From Selaginella tamariscina (lineage: Eukaryota; Streptophyta; Lycopodiopsida; Selaginellales; Selaginellaceae), in the NCBI GenBank assembly GCA_003024785.1, contig PUQB01000287.1, positions 186,001-250,000 of the forward strand: a DNA stretch of 64,000 bases, given 5' to 3'. The stretch's first letter is position 1; every line of letters starts with the position of its first letter. The notes beneath the pieces were generated by a model. The model saw only the letters and a list, made by a program, of their open reading frames with translations. It was not told the DNA's origin and did no database searches. This document shows, piece by piece, positions 1 to 11,482 of this stretch. The position numbers were made by a program, and so were the translations under genes.

Positions 1-348
1 ATATAGGAGGCTGTGAAAGCAAAGTGCATCCCAGTTGCATATGTAGAGTACGAAGGTGAACAACATGGTTTCAGAAAGGTAAATTAGAGAGAGAGAGAGA
101 CGTGACATTTGTAAACTGCACTTGAATCTCCATATACTGTGTACATACACATCGTTTTATATGCATATAGTATCTATAACAAGAGATAACATTACCTGGT
201 TAATGAAAGTAATTATGATGTTAATTATGTGTGTATTATATAGGTTAAGTATACACTCGAGCAGGAAATTGCCTTTTTTGCACGCCTTATGGCAATTTTC
301 TACCTGCTGATATTATACTTCCTGTACATGTTGACAACTTGGACCCCG
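1..348. other. Non-coding left edge
   Basis: AT-rich sequence with a short (GA)n tract near 90-102. I see no supported gene; the 62-codon open frame at 122-310 has no recognisable domain. Confidence 0.6.
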
Positions 349-454
349 TAAACAGGCACATTTCCAAGCTGCTATATATTAGTGTATGTGTGCGTGGCAT
401 GCGTTCTTGTAGACTACTATTCTTATGTATACATAGATGCTGTGATATCGGCTT
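349..454 (+). repeat. Upstream copy of a ~100-bp repeat flanking gypsy element 1
   Basis: This stretch closely matches 4465-4564: both begin near TAAACA(A/G)GCACATTT, share CAAGCTGCTAT and TTCTTATGTATACAT, and end near GTGATAT-GGCTT. It abuts the 5' LTR, while its partner abuts the 3' LTR. At about 100 bp it is far longer than the 4-6 bp target duplication made by an integrase. Confidence 0.8.
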
Positions 455-658
455 GGACCATATAACAAATCAAAGAATATTCCCCAAAGAGGTATAAGTT
501 AGAATATTCCTAAGGAGTTATACCTAGATTTAAGAGAATTAAGGGCACCCTAAGATTGGAAGCCTTTTTAGGAGAGTAATGTGTGGAGACTAGATATAGC
601 TCGGGGGAGGTCGGGTGGTTTTTTGAAGGTCTCTAGTTTGTACGTAGTGGTGCCTAAC
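452..658 (+). repeat. 5' LTR of gypsy element 1
   Basis: It aligns with 4257-4464 across its length, sharing CATATAAC near the start and GGTGCCTAAC at the end. The first few bases have decayed: the TGTTATGACC of the 3' copy reads GGCTTGGACC here. The primer-binding site follows at once, which fixes the right boundary. Confidence 0.85.
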
Positions 659-659
659 G

Positions 660-679
660 ATTGCTATCGGAGCAAGGTT
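660..679 (+). promoter_or_regulatory. Primer-binding site (initiator tRNA-Met type)
   Basis: The sequence ATTGCTATCGGAGCAAGGTT lies directly after the 5' LTR. It resembles the plant initiator methionine tRNA complement (TGGTATCAGAGC...) with a few mismatches. This is the priming site for minus-strand DNA synthesis. Confidence 0.7.
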
Positions 680-915
680 CGAGATGAGTGCTTGATGGGA
701 AGGGATAATACCACCTGTGTGGAGACATTGGACACTAAAAGGTAAAATTGTCTAAGGAGAAGCAAGCCCAAGGGCAAGAGTTTCAATGATAGCAAGGACA
801 AGTATACGCCTAAGAAGCTTTAGGAGATGGAACATAGAGAGGAGCACAAAGGAGACTTCTCTAAACCATAAGATAAATTTTTATTTGTTCTTGCTCAATA
901 GGTAAACTACATGGC

Positions 916-1122
916 ATGGGAGGAGCCACACACACGTGCTATTGTGGTGGAGGTGAGCATCCAGTGCGAGTCCTTGTGGATAGCATGAGTAGCAATAACT
1001 TTGTGTCAACAAAGTTAGTGGAGGAGTACAGCTTGCCCACGAAGACTGTGCCTCAATATGAATTTGAAGGCTCAACTATCACACAGAGCTACAGCGCTTA
1101 TGTGAAGGAGTTACAGCTGTAG
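916..1122 (+). pseudogene. Retropepsin-like protease remnant of gypsy element 1
   Basis: An open frame of 68 codons contains VLVDSMSSNNFVSTKLVEE, which resembles the retropepsin active-site region VLVDTGSTHNFI. The catalytic DTG/DSG triad reads DSM, so the residue pattern is damaged. The frame runs into the first unit of a 112-bp tandem repeat and stops, with no open continuation to the reverse transcriptase about 500 bp downstream. Confidence 0.6.
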
Positions 1123-1370
1123 GTTGGCAAAACCCAGCTGGTGGAGCTGTACGAAGACTGTGCCTCAATACGAGATTGAGGGCTCAGTTATCACACAGAG
1201 CTACAGTGCTTGTGTGGAGGAGTTACAGCTGTATGTTGGTAAAACCCAGCTGGTGGAGCTGAACGAAGACTGTGCCTCAATACGAGATTGAGGGCTTAGT
1301 TGTCACACAGAGCTAAATTGCTTGTGTGGAGGAGTTACAGCTAAAGGTTGGCAAAACCCAGCTGGTGGAG
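1041..1370 (+). repeat. Three tandem copies of a 112-bp unit
   Basis: GAAGACTGTGCCTCAATA recurs at 1041, 1153 and 1265, an exact 112-bp spacing. Each unit continues with CACACAGAGCTA and ends with AACCCAGCTGGTGGAG. The repeat falls between protease and reverse transcriptase and interrupts the polyprotein frame. Confidence 0.9.
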
Positions 1371-1643
1371 ACGTTCTTTCTTGCGAAGCTAGTGCGTGTG
1401 GATCCTAAGATTAGTGGAGCACCAAGCACATGAAGCTTGAGTATAGTGAAGTGAAAGACACTTGGTTTGGAATAAAGCTTAAGTCTCCAAACAAGTTCTT
1501 TACTGTCACCTTGAGCAAAGCTGTTGTGCGAGGAGTTTGCTGACGTCTTCCCTCCTGAGCTACCTCATGGCTACCACATGCAAGAGGTGTGGAGCTAAAA
1601 TAGGGTACGAAAGCCATTTACCGTAAGCCATTCCGATTGAGCC

Positions 1644-4190
1644 ATGCTAAGGAGCAAGAGGTTAAGAACAAGTGATGGAGCTATTGGAATATGGCTTCAT
1701 ACAACCGAGCAAGTCTCCATTTGGTGCACCAGTATTGCTTGTCAGGAAGAAGGATGGCACCATGAGGATGTGCATAGACTACAGAGCTCTCAACAAGCAA
1801 ACAGTGAAGGACAGGATGCCCATGCCACGTGTGGATACTATCATGGATCATCTCGGTGGAGCCAGAGTGTTCACCAAGATAGACTTGCGGCGGGTATCAT
1901 CAGATTGCTGTGAAGGAGGCAGATATCTACAAAACTGCTTTCAACACTAGCTTCGGGCATTTTGAGTTCACTGTTATGCCATTTGGCTTAACAAATGCCC
2001 CAGCCACATTCACTCGGTTGATGACTGAGGTGTTTGGTGACTACTTGCATGACTTTGTGGAGATCTTCCTCGACGATATTCTTATTTACAGTAAGAATAT
2101 GAAGGAGCATGTGGAGCATTTGCGGAGAGTTCTTCAATTGCTGAGGAGAACAAGCTCTATGCAAAGAAGAGCAAATGTGCATTTGCTCAGTGCGAAGTGG
2201 AGTATTTGGGTCACATTGTGACGCCAAGTGGAGTGAAGACTGATCCACAGAAGGTGGCAGTGGTGGAGCAATGGCCAGTTCCTAGCAATGCACAAGAGTT
2301 ACGGAGTTTCTTGGGCATGGCTGGTTATTACCGGCGGTATGTCAAGGATTATGCCAAGAAAGCTTCTCCGTTAACTAGGTTGCTAAGGAAGGACGTTCCC
2401 TTTGCATGGAGTGCTTCAGAGGAGAGCAGTTTCCAAGCTTTGAAACAAGCTTTGGTACGTGCACCAGTTTTATGTATTGCAGATCCCTCTAAGCCTTATG
2501 AGGTATCGTGTGATGCAAGTGGAGTGGCCATTGGAGCTGTACTTATGCAAGAGGGAAGGCCTATTGCTTATGAGAGTCGTACTTTGAATCCTGCAGAGCA
2601 ACGGTACTCAACGTATGAGCAAGAACTACTGGCTATTGTTAATGCATTACGAGTTTGGAGGCACTATCTTTATGGTGCAAGTTTCAAGGTGTTTACAGAT
2701 CACAAGCCTTTGGTGTATCTGTTCACACAGAAAGAGTTAAACTCTCGGCAAGCTCGCTGGATGGTTAAGCTCATGGAGTTTGGCGAATTTCCTATTGAGC
2801 ATCGCGCAGGAAAGACTAACGTGGTGGCAGATGCTTTGTCACGCGTTAGGAGAGCCACAGTAGTGGGAGAATTCCAAACACGCTTATGTAATGCATTAAC
2901 AAGGACGGTCAGTGAGTTTAGCCAAGTAGTTCAACATGCTCAAGCACAAGACGCCGAGGTGCAGGAGCTCAAAGGACAGCTAGAGCCACCATTCTCATTT
3001 CAGGATGGGGTTTTGTACTACAATGGCCGTGTGTACCTTCCTCGTGTGGACCATTTGATCAACCAGGTACTATATTTTCATCATGATCGCCCGGAGGCTG
3101 GTCATTTTGGGGGGAGGAAAACGTATGAGTTGATCAAGAGGAGGTTCTACTGGAGGAATATGAAAGCTGATATCATAGAGTACTGCAGGACTTGTGACAA
3201 GTGTCAGCAAGTAAAGGTGCCCAGGGAGAAACCAGGTGGGCTATTAGTACCATTGCCTATTCCAGACAGGCGATGGGGCAGTATCTCTATGGACTTTGTC
3301 ACCCATTTGCCAAGGACACAGAGGCAGAATGAACAGGTGTGGGTCATTGTGGACAGGTTGACAAAGTTTGTCAAGTTAGTTCCCTTGGGGAAGAATGTGA
3401 ATGCATCCGAGCTGGCTACGATGTATTTACAACATGTATTTCCTATCCACGGATTTCCAGATGATATTGTAAGTGATAGGGACTCCAAGTTCACTTCTAG
3501 CTTTTGGAGAGGCTTTTCTAAGTGCATAGAAGTGAAGCTTAAGCTGTGTAGTGGAGATCATCCCGAAACAGATGGGCAAACAGAGAGGGTGAACCAAGTT
3601 CTGGAAGATATGCTAAGGTGCACTATTAACCAGAAGGAAGGTCAGTGGGATAAGTATATTCCATTACTCGAGTTTGCTTATAATAACAGCCAGCACAGTG
3701 GCATTGGAATGAGTCCATACTATGCTATGTTTGGACGACATCCCAAGACAGCTTTTGAGCTCGGTTTAGCAAGTAAGAAGGCTCAAGGCAACATGGATGA
3801 GGAAGCTAAAGATCTGAGTGTTGAACTTGAAAACATTCAGAGTTTGTGCAAGAAGAACTTACAAGCAGCTCAGAGCCGAGCTATCAAGTTTGCTAATGAG
3901 CACAGAAGCTTCCGAGAGTTCCAGGTGGGGGATTATGTATATCTCCGAGTGGTATTTGCCACACATGTAAGGCGGAACACAGTTGTGGCCTTACGGAAGG
4001 GACGCAATGATAAGTTGTCTCCCAGGTACTCAGGTCCTTATGAGATTCTGGAGCGTATCGTAAGGTGGCATATCGACTACGGCTGCCAGAAGGAGTGAGG
4101 GTGCACCCAGTGTTTCATGTTAGCCAGTTAAAGAGAGTACTCACAAAGGAACGAGTCCCGGGTAGATTCTTTGTGGATGTACGAGGCTAA
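1644..4190 (+). pseudogene. Ty3/gypsy pol: reverse transcriptase, RNase H, integrase
   Basis: Reverse transcriptase begins near 1672 with [20 protein letters not shown] and carries the catalytic FLDDILIYS near 2075, a LDD variant of YxDD. RNase H lies in the frame 2197-4098 (CDASGVAIGAVL; TYEQELLAIV; FTDHKPLVYL; ADALSR). The integrase HHCC zinc finger is near 3080-3215 (CRTCDKCQQ), and the core acidic residues are in SMDF, VSDRD and DGQTERVN. Frame changes occur near 1900 and 2190, and again near 4065, where the tail motif [10 protein letters not shown] resumes in another frame. The open 633-codon part is well preserved and the breaks are single-base-like, so decay is moderate. Confidence 0.92.
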
Positions 4191-4243
4191 TGATACAGGA
4201 CCAAGTTGAGTAATTATACTGCCCTTGAGGACAAGGACTTGCT

Positions 4244-4256
4244 AATGGGGGAGGAT
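4244..4256 (+). other. Polypurine tract of gypsy element 1
   Basis: AATGGGGGAGGAT lies immediately before the TGTT start of the 3' LTR, as expected for the plus-strand primer. Confidence 0.8.
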
Positions 4257-4464
4257 TGTTATGACCCATATAACGAATCAAGAGATATATCTCTCCCAAA
4301 AGTATAAGTTAGAATATTCCCAAGGAGCTATACCTAGATCTAAGAGAAATTAAGGCACCCTAATTGGAAGCCTTTTTGGGAGAGCAATGTGGGAGACTAG
4401 AGACAGCTCGGGGAGGTCGGGTAGTTTTGTGAAGGTCTCTAGTTTGTACGTGTGGTGCCTAACA
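4257..4464 (+). repeat. 3' LTR of gypsy element 1
   Basis: A 208-bp LTR with canonical ends TGTTATGACC...GTGCCTAACA. It is followed directly by the second copy of the ~100-bp flanking repeat. Confidence 0.88.
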
Positions 4465-4564
4465 TAAACAAGCACATTTTCAAGCTGCTATGTATGTAGT
4501 GTGCGTGTGCATGTGTTTGTAAGCTACTATTCTTATGTATACATGGATAGTGTGATATAGGCTT
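4465..4564 (+). repeat. Downstream copy of the ~100-bp flanking repeat
   Basis: Matches 349-454 with scattered substitutions and a few small gaps. It passes into a (CT)n(CA)n microsatellite at 4561-4590. Confidence 0.8.
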
Positions 4565-4589
4565 CTCTCTCTCACACACACACACACAA

Positions 4590-6515
4590 TTGATGCATTA
4601 TGTTACATGATCTATCTATATACATCTTTCTTTTTCTAATTTGTTGTTATAACAGCAGTATAATATTCTTTAACGATTTAAAACACATAGATATTATACG
4701 TCTTGACATCTGAATGTGATATATTCGTATTTACATCGGAAGGTATATATATTGTACTATGTAAAGCATCCTCAAATGATTAATATTCTGCTCAATTAGA
4801 ATGGTCTATTATGCATATTAATAATCTTTAAATTAAGTTAGTACTTTTATAATTTTAACTTTCAGATGTATACTGCATTTCGTTGTATTAACTTAAAGAT
4901 AATATGTGTTTAAATTATAATTTAAATATATTCTTTAAATAATCTAAACAATCACTAAAAATGATGAACCCGTAGCATTAAGAAGTTTAGAAATTAGAGT
5001 ATCCTAAATATATATATATTTAATGCTATGTATATACTAAATAATCTGGTTTATTTGATGAAAATTAGTACCTAATACGATCAGCGTGAACTGTATTAAA
5101 TTTGTAATTGTTATTTAATGTTAAAACGACATGTTAATAATGATTAAATTTTAAAAACTTATTTTAGTTAAAGTTCTTTTATTCCTTGGCTAGAAACACA
5201 ATATAGTTATATAAAACTAAATAAATATAATATATTTTTAGTTTCACATACAAGTTTATAATTATAAATAATTTTAAAACATAAGAGATTTTAAGGATTT
5301 AAAACCAAAATTTATATAAAAACCAGAAGTGCACCTTAACTGGATTTAATAATCCATTGGAGTCCGTCTACACGGAATTGACACAGAAGCTGCCGTATAC
5401 ACGGATTTGACCAAAGTATATTTAAATATTGCGTTGCGGTTGATAATTTTTTACGCGGTCTACAATGTGACTATGTTTACACGTGGCTGCGGTCTATCAA
5501 TGTGACTGTGCATTGCAGCTCAATCAAAGCCTGGCTTACCATAGGCTTGGACACACAGGTATCCAGAGAGAGAGGAATTCAATTGGCTAATTCACAAGTG
5601 AGTGCTTATGCATTTACAGACTTATATATATATACATGTGTAGCGACGTATATCACTTATTTAGTGTGTAAATGGTAGATGGTAGATGTACATATACATC
5701 TATGTATAGCATGTACTGCAGGTAAATATTTCTTGGCTATTGTGCCATACATACATACACATATATACTCTTAAAAAACTCACAACTTTTTGCTATATAT
5801 ACTTGTGTAAACACCTAATTTTCATAATCCAGCCCTTTTTTACTCATAATTAATTAAGTTAGTTATTTTAATGATTCTATATACATCTAAAAGATATAAA
5901 CCCTCAGGATTAACAAATCTCAGGAACAGGTCCAAGACAGACACTGTTCCGACATAGACATTTCATCCATATATATGATTGGTATATATAATTTTTCTTT
6001 AAATACATTTTATTTTTATTTTAATATTTATTAATTAATTAAATTTTAATTACTTATTACTAATACAAGGGGGCTGAATTGTGAAAGGTTCCCAAAACAG
6101 ACACATTTATATGTTATAAGATATAATTATTGTGTCATAATAATATTAATGACAAAGCTATTTATCAACTTTATTATAAGAAAAATTTATGATTTAATAA
6201 TAAATATAAAAATAATATATTTAATTCTAATATAAAATTTGAATTATAGTGATATTTTTATTCTTATTATAAATTAATAAATTTTTTATGTATATTAAAC
6301 TTTGATAAAAAATTTAAACTTCTATCTGTGTCATTTATAACCGTTAATACGAATAATGTAGCTCTTAACAGGTTTGGCTAGAACTTGGACTACGACAGCG
6401 GTGAAAGATTCAAACAGGTAAATAAACTCTTCTGGGTGTAATATTTTCATGTTAACAATGCGTGTGTGTGAGACAGATTATAATTATGATTTGCAGTTGA
6501 TTAAGTTCTATCGCT
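4590..6515. other. AT-rich intergenic region
   Basis: About 1.9 kb with no credible coding frame. It is very AT-rich except around 5340-5560, where GCGGTCTA(C/T)AATGTGACT-like phrases repeat near 5455 and 5490. It forms the upstream flank of the NLR relic. Confidence 0.6.
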
Positions 6516-9500
6516 ATGGTTGACCGTGATCATACTTCACTTGCATCTGGAACGATTGGGGCCGTAGTTGGACTGGTGATTGGTGAGCCGCTGAAGGTTG
6601 CAATTGCGGCTTTAATCCGCCCAGCATGCCGCTTTGTAAAGAATGGGTGGGAGCTGAAAAGCATTATTGCTGGCGTGAATGCCTCTGATTGTCGTGTTTT
6701 TTTCCTGAGGTGGCAAACTGCATGAAAAACTTCCATCCGAGCTCTGATGAATACAAATGTTGAGCAAGTTCATAAAGATTCGAAGGAGCTAATGGTGGCC
6801 ACATGGATGGACGTGAAAACTACACTTTTATAACAGGTGAGTTTGCTAACTCTAACACACACACGCAGGCACAACGTTGTTGGATGTTTCAGAGGGTGAA
6901 ATCCGAAAACATTCTGGCCTGCAAGGAGCGAGTTGAAGCTGATCTGGTTGCAGTGAGAGCCCTGGTGGAAGATAAGCGCAGTCACTATTTGGTACCAACG
7001 CTTGACGTGCGGAAACCTATAGTTTCCAAGGGGTCGTATATCTCCTACCTGAAATCTTTGCTTGCCGATGAACATGGACCGGAATGGATTCTTATACATG
7101 GGAAGAGCGGAGTGGGAAAAACGCATTTGGTTCAATACGTTTTCCAGATGCAGGAGGTGAGACAACTCTTTGGTTGTATTGCATATCTCGAAGTTGGCCG
7201 AGGCAAGACGAGGTATCATGGTGATGGACATTTGTTCTCAATTGCGGATGCTCCCTGGCATTCAAAGGTATGTACCATACATATACATTAATGTATATTA
7301 ATGCTGATCATTGATCGCTCTGTAGATTACAAATGTAGGAGAGGGCATGCAATCAATCCAGACCTTTGCAAATCGAACTTCCAATAAGTGACTCTTCTTA
7401 TTGTACTAGAGAATGTGTGCAACCCAGATATTTTGAGGGCAGTGGACATCAAAGGTGTTAGGAAACTGGTTACCAGTCAGAAGGCAAACGTGCTCGATCA
7501 ATTCTCAAGGGATAGATTGCAAAACTAGAGGTGAATCCTTTATCACATGGAGATGCTCGCACACTCTTCTGCCTGCATGCCTTTGGAAAGAAGAGGCTCC
7601 TGAGGATATCAGAGATCATGTTGAGTTAATGGTTGAACAATGCTATGGAGTTCCAAAAGTGTTGGAAATCATGGCTAGGTTCATGGCTAAGGACATTGAG
7701 ACTTTGTATTCCCTACACACTGGGAACATGTTCTGGAAAAGATCAGGAGGGGAAATGTGATGAGCACAAAAGATATTTAGGGTGCTAAAGCTGAGTTACG
7801 ACGACTTAAGCAACGATGAGAAGGTGCTTTTCCTGTGTATTGCTATGGAAGAAATTGCTATGGATTAAGAACAGAATATTCTCTCGATATTTATAAGATC
7901 AACCGATGTTAGACATCTGCTCTATTACTGTGGCTGGTGGTAAGCTCTTATGAACATGATGGTTATCAACACAGGGAATTTTTATCCGCATGGAAATCAC
8001 TGGAAGATGCATCTTTAGCTGAAAAAGATTGTTGTAGTAGTCATTGATGCTTGAGCTAGCAGAATACATCATCAAAAAGACAAATCCATACTTCACACTC
8101 AGTTGCAGCGGTCGGACGTCAGGAGTGGAGGTGATTTATGGAGATGGGAGACATGAAAGGTGAAAAGGTTTCAGATATTCTGTCGAATGAAATGCCTCGC
8201 TTGTCCGTGCTGCAGCTGTGTCTGGAGGAGCCAATGCATATCTCTTTGGAAAGCTTTCCAACCTGAAGTTTTTATGGTTGAGTGGGCAGTTCATAACAAT
8301 TTGTGGATTGGAGCTCCTTGTGCAGTTAAGATACTTAGCGCTTACTCCTCATCAAGATGCTGGTGCTCTTATGAAAATCTGCTTGAAGGGCTTGGCAGAC
8401 TTCATCAGTGGAGGTTCTTCAAATAGATTGTTTGGAGAATGTGACGGTGGTGCTCATCTGGATTTCAGGTTTCTGAAAAACATGGACAGGTATTATACTC
8501 TATATATGTATTAATGTACCACGCATACATACATCACCATGTATCACCATGGCTTAATAGCATATGCATATGTAGTTTATAGAGTTTCACATGCATTTGT
8601 TTTGATTGCATTTGTGAGGCTTTGTGAGCCTCATATATATTTCACGGGATATATATCCATGTAATACGTATACAATTTGAGATAGGATACCATTTTACTC
8701 GTCAGGAGTGTATTTACAGGTTGAATTGCTTGCATATCACTTCGATCAGGATTCATCCAGTGAGAAATTTGCAATACATTGAAGAACTTAATCATTTACA
8801 AGTTTTAAGGTTAACAACTGGTCCCTTGGATTTGAATTATCCTAGTTCATTAGAGGAAGTATCTTTGGGAAACTATGAACAACAATACTTAAGTTCAACA
8901 GAACCTAAAAGAGTTGAAGCCGATCCATTTGAGTTTGCATGGTTGCTCAATGGCACTTATAAACTACGTATCTCGGAGACGTTCACTATTGAGTTCAAAG
9001 GGAGATAAACTTTCCATCTTTACAGATTAATACTACATCAAAGTACCTTCGGAATGGTTTCGAATCACTTCATCATCTACGACGTTTAACTCTAAACGGA
9101 GGTGGAACCTCTATTGGAACTTCCTTTTATAAACAAGCTGCCCAACTTAGTGGAGTTGGATTTGTCTTGGTTCTCAGGAAAGCACTTTCCTGAATCATTT
9201 TGTGAACCTGGGGCTTTTCCAAAATTGAAGATTTTAACTATCTCAAAATGCCACAACTTGAAGTACTTATTTTCCAGCAGGTACACACGTGTGTGTGTGT
9301 GTGTGTGTGTGTAGCAGACAAAGCAAATACACTCAAATTTAACTATATAACCTACTTTAAGTATAACTTTAAATTAAAACATTTTCATAATAGTGAAAAC
9401 TTAACTTTGTTCAGATGTCCAACAATCCATTGGAATTAGATATATCTTGTTGCGACCAGCTGTTACAAATTCAATTCAAGGTAAATCTAATTATATACAT

Positions 9501-10620
9501 ATGTTGCTTATATCTTAAGTAATGAATGAAACTACCGGATAATTAATATAATTTTTGTTTAAATGAATACGTGTTGAATATAATTATAATTTTTTATTAA
9601 GATCAATACTTGGTATTTCACTTGTAGTGTAATAATAATTGTTGTCCTGTAGGTGACATATGCATGTAATAACTTTTCCCTGTTAGTTAAACTTCATTAA
9701 ACATAAGCTTTATGTGATTAAAGAATTAAAAGCTTAAATTATTAAATTACTTACATTATGATCAAAAGTTTCACACTTAAAATTACTTAAATAATCAATA
9801 TAAATATGAATTAAATAACTACACTTACATGCATACCATGTGACCTTGAAAGTTTTAATTATTTTAATAGTCATTATTATACCTATGCACGATGGATATA
9901 TACTCCACGGTTAATAATACCACATGCAATTATCTGGAATAGACATGATTTTTATTTCAAGTCAAAATTTAATATTTCCTAATAAAATTTAAGGATGTAT
10001 ATTATACTATAATAATGAAATGCATGAATATTTCAAGTCTCATGCTGCGTCTTTATATATTAGTTTTATGTATTATTATATTATTTAACATTTATTTTAC
10101 GGGATTGGTACGTTTAGATATTTCAGATTGCAAGAGTTTAAGTCAATTGGATTTGATTGAACAGTTCTATAGGGATATATTAATAAAAAGATGTAACCAT
10201 CTGGAAAGACTTCCACCTCGTTTTACTTGTCTAAATGTCACAAGGCTTCATTTGAATTCTTTGCCCTCGTTGGTATGGGAAGGAGTAGATCCTGCTGGAT
10301 TTCGAAGTCTTAAATCTCTTACAATTCAAAATTCATATTCAAACATCTGCCACCCATTGTCACATTGCTCATAGGTGTTAAGTGGTTATTTATTGAAGAT
10401 TGTTCACAATTGGAAACACTATTACAGGACCACACACAATTCTTCTCCCTTCTCAACTTGGAAGAGATAGAATTATGGAATTTGCCTAAACTAATTAGTC
10501 TTCCAGACTCCATTGAAACTCTTTGTTCCTTGAAAATTATTAAAATGTACAACTGCTCAAATTGGAACTGTTAATGGAAGACAAGAGTGCTGGTACGAAA
10601 GAAGGAAAAACTGGTTGAGG
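6516..10620 (+). pseudogene. NB-ARC-LRR (NLR) resistance-gene relic
   Basis: Pieces of a plant NLR immune receptor lie in order on the plus strand. An N-terminal segment at 6516-6724 (GAVVGLVIGEPLKVAIAALI) may be RPW8/CC-like. The NB-ARC P-loop GKSGVGKTHL is near 7100. A kinase-2-like LLIVLENVCNP near 7395 lacks the usual DD and is followed by an RNBS-B-like LVTSQ. A GLPL-like YGVPKVLEIMARFM is near 7640 and an ARC2 motif FRVLKLSYDDLSNDE near 7780. LRR segments follow at 8218-8490, 8715-9008, 9100-9280 and 10105-10574, for example NLVELDLSW and LVRLDISDCKSLSQLDL. Some joins look like introns, e.g. GGTGAGT near 6836. The MHD-equivalent stretch near 7870-8160 has no open frame, so a damaged gene is likeliest; uncorrected indels in a live gene are the alternative. 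Confidence 0.78.
9285..9313 (+). repeat. (GT)n microsatellite inside the NLR relic
   Basis: A run of about 13 GT units directly follows the LRR segment ending LKYLF, close to where an intron would start. Confidence 0.85.
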
Positions 10621-11482
10621 GAACGGATAGAAATACTAAAACTTTTATCTCCTGGTATGTATATATCCACATAGTAATGTATCATGTATATAGCATAATA
10701 ATTTACATGTGAACATTGAACACATACACACACATATATAGTATACATATAACATCTCTCTATCAATGTTTATGATGCATTTATTTGCAGGTCATATTAT
10801 ATATTTTGTGCAGTGATTGCTACAAATTATTGGTGTTTGTTTTGTTTTTCTCATTAATACCATGTCTTTAAGATATTAATGTATATTCACAAACTTTTTT
10901 ATATACATACATGTATGTAAATTCTATATATATGTGTTAATGTATATATATACATTATATTTAAAATAATATATAATGTAGCAAAAACTGCACTTATGCA
11001 AGTTGTAACTAAAATGGGCATGGCTATAGTCCCATTTCCTAATAATTAGCAATTTTAGCTATTTAATTAGCATTTTCTAATATTAAAGGAATATTCTTTA
11101 GAATATATGTTTGAAAATAGAATATTCTTTAGAATATTCTATTTTGTATTCTACCCTTTAATAAATTATAGCATTCATTGAACAAAAATTAATAACATTA
11201 TAAAAGTAGAAAGTATTAAATTATATAATATATTGCCTAATATAACAATTAAGGAAGAGCATAAGAGGTACATTATATAAATATTGATGTTGTTATTAAA
11301 ATATTAATATTTAAATATAACATTATTAATTAAAAATTTGTAGTAGTAATAATATATATATAAAATCCTATAATAATATAGTCAATCTTCCATATCTTTT
11401 TTAAATTTATATAGTTAAGTAAACAATTTGGTACTATTATTAAAGAGTTTATAATAATTATGAATATTAAATATATGATATT
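10621..11482. other. AT-rich spacer
   Basis: No coding signal. Contains TATA-rich blocks and paired AGAATATTC-type phrases near 11090-11150. Confidence 0.6.

Larger units (their letters stand above)
452..4464 (+). mobile_element. Ty3/gypsy LTR retrotransposon 1, degenerate
   Basis: This element of about 4.0 kb runs LTR, tRNA-iMet-like primer site, protease remnant, reverse transcriptase, RNase H, integrase, polypurine tract, LTR. The order RT-RNaseH-integrase defines Ty3/gypsy (Metaviridae-type plant retrotransposons). Its coding frame is broken several times, at about 1900, 2190 and 4065, and no convincing gag domain is visible. The aspartic protease site reads DSM instead of DTG/DSG, so the element looks non-autonomous. 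No chromodomain is recognisable after the integrase. LTRs are 207-208 bp and differ by several substitutions and small indels, indicating an insertion that is not recent. Confidence 0.93.
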
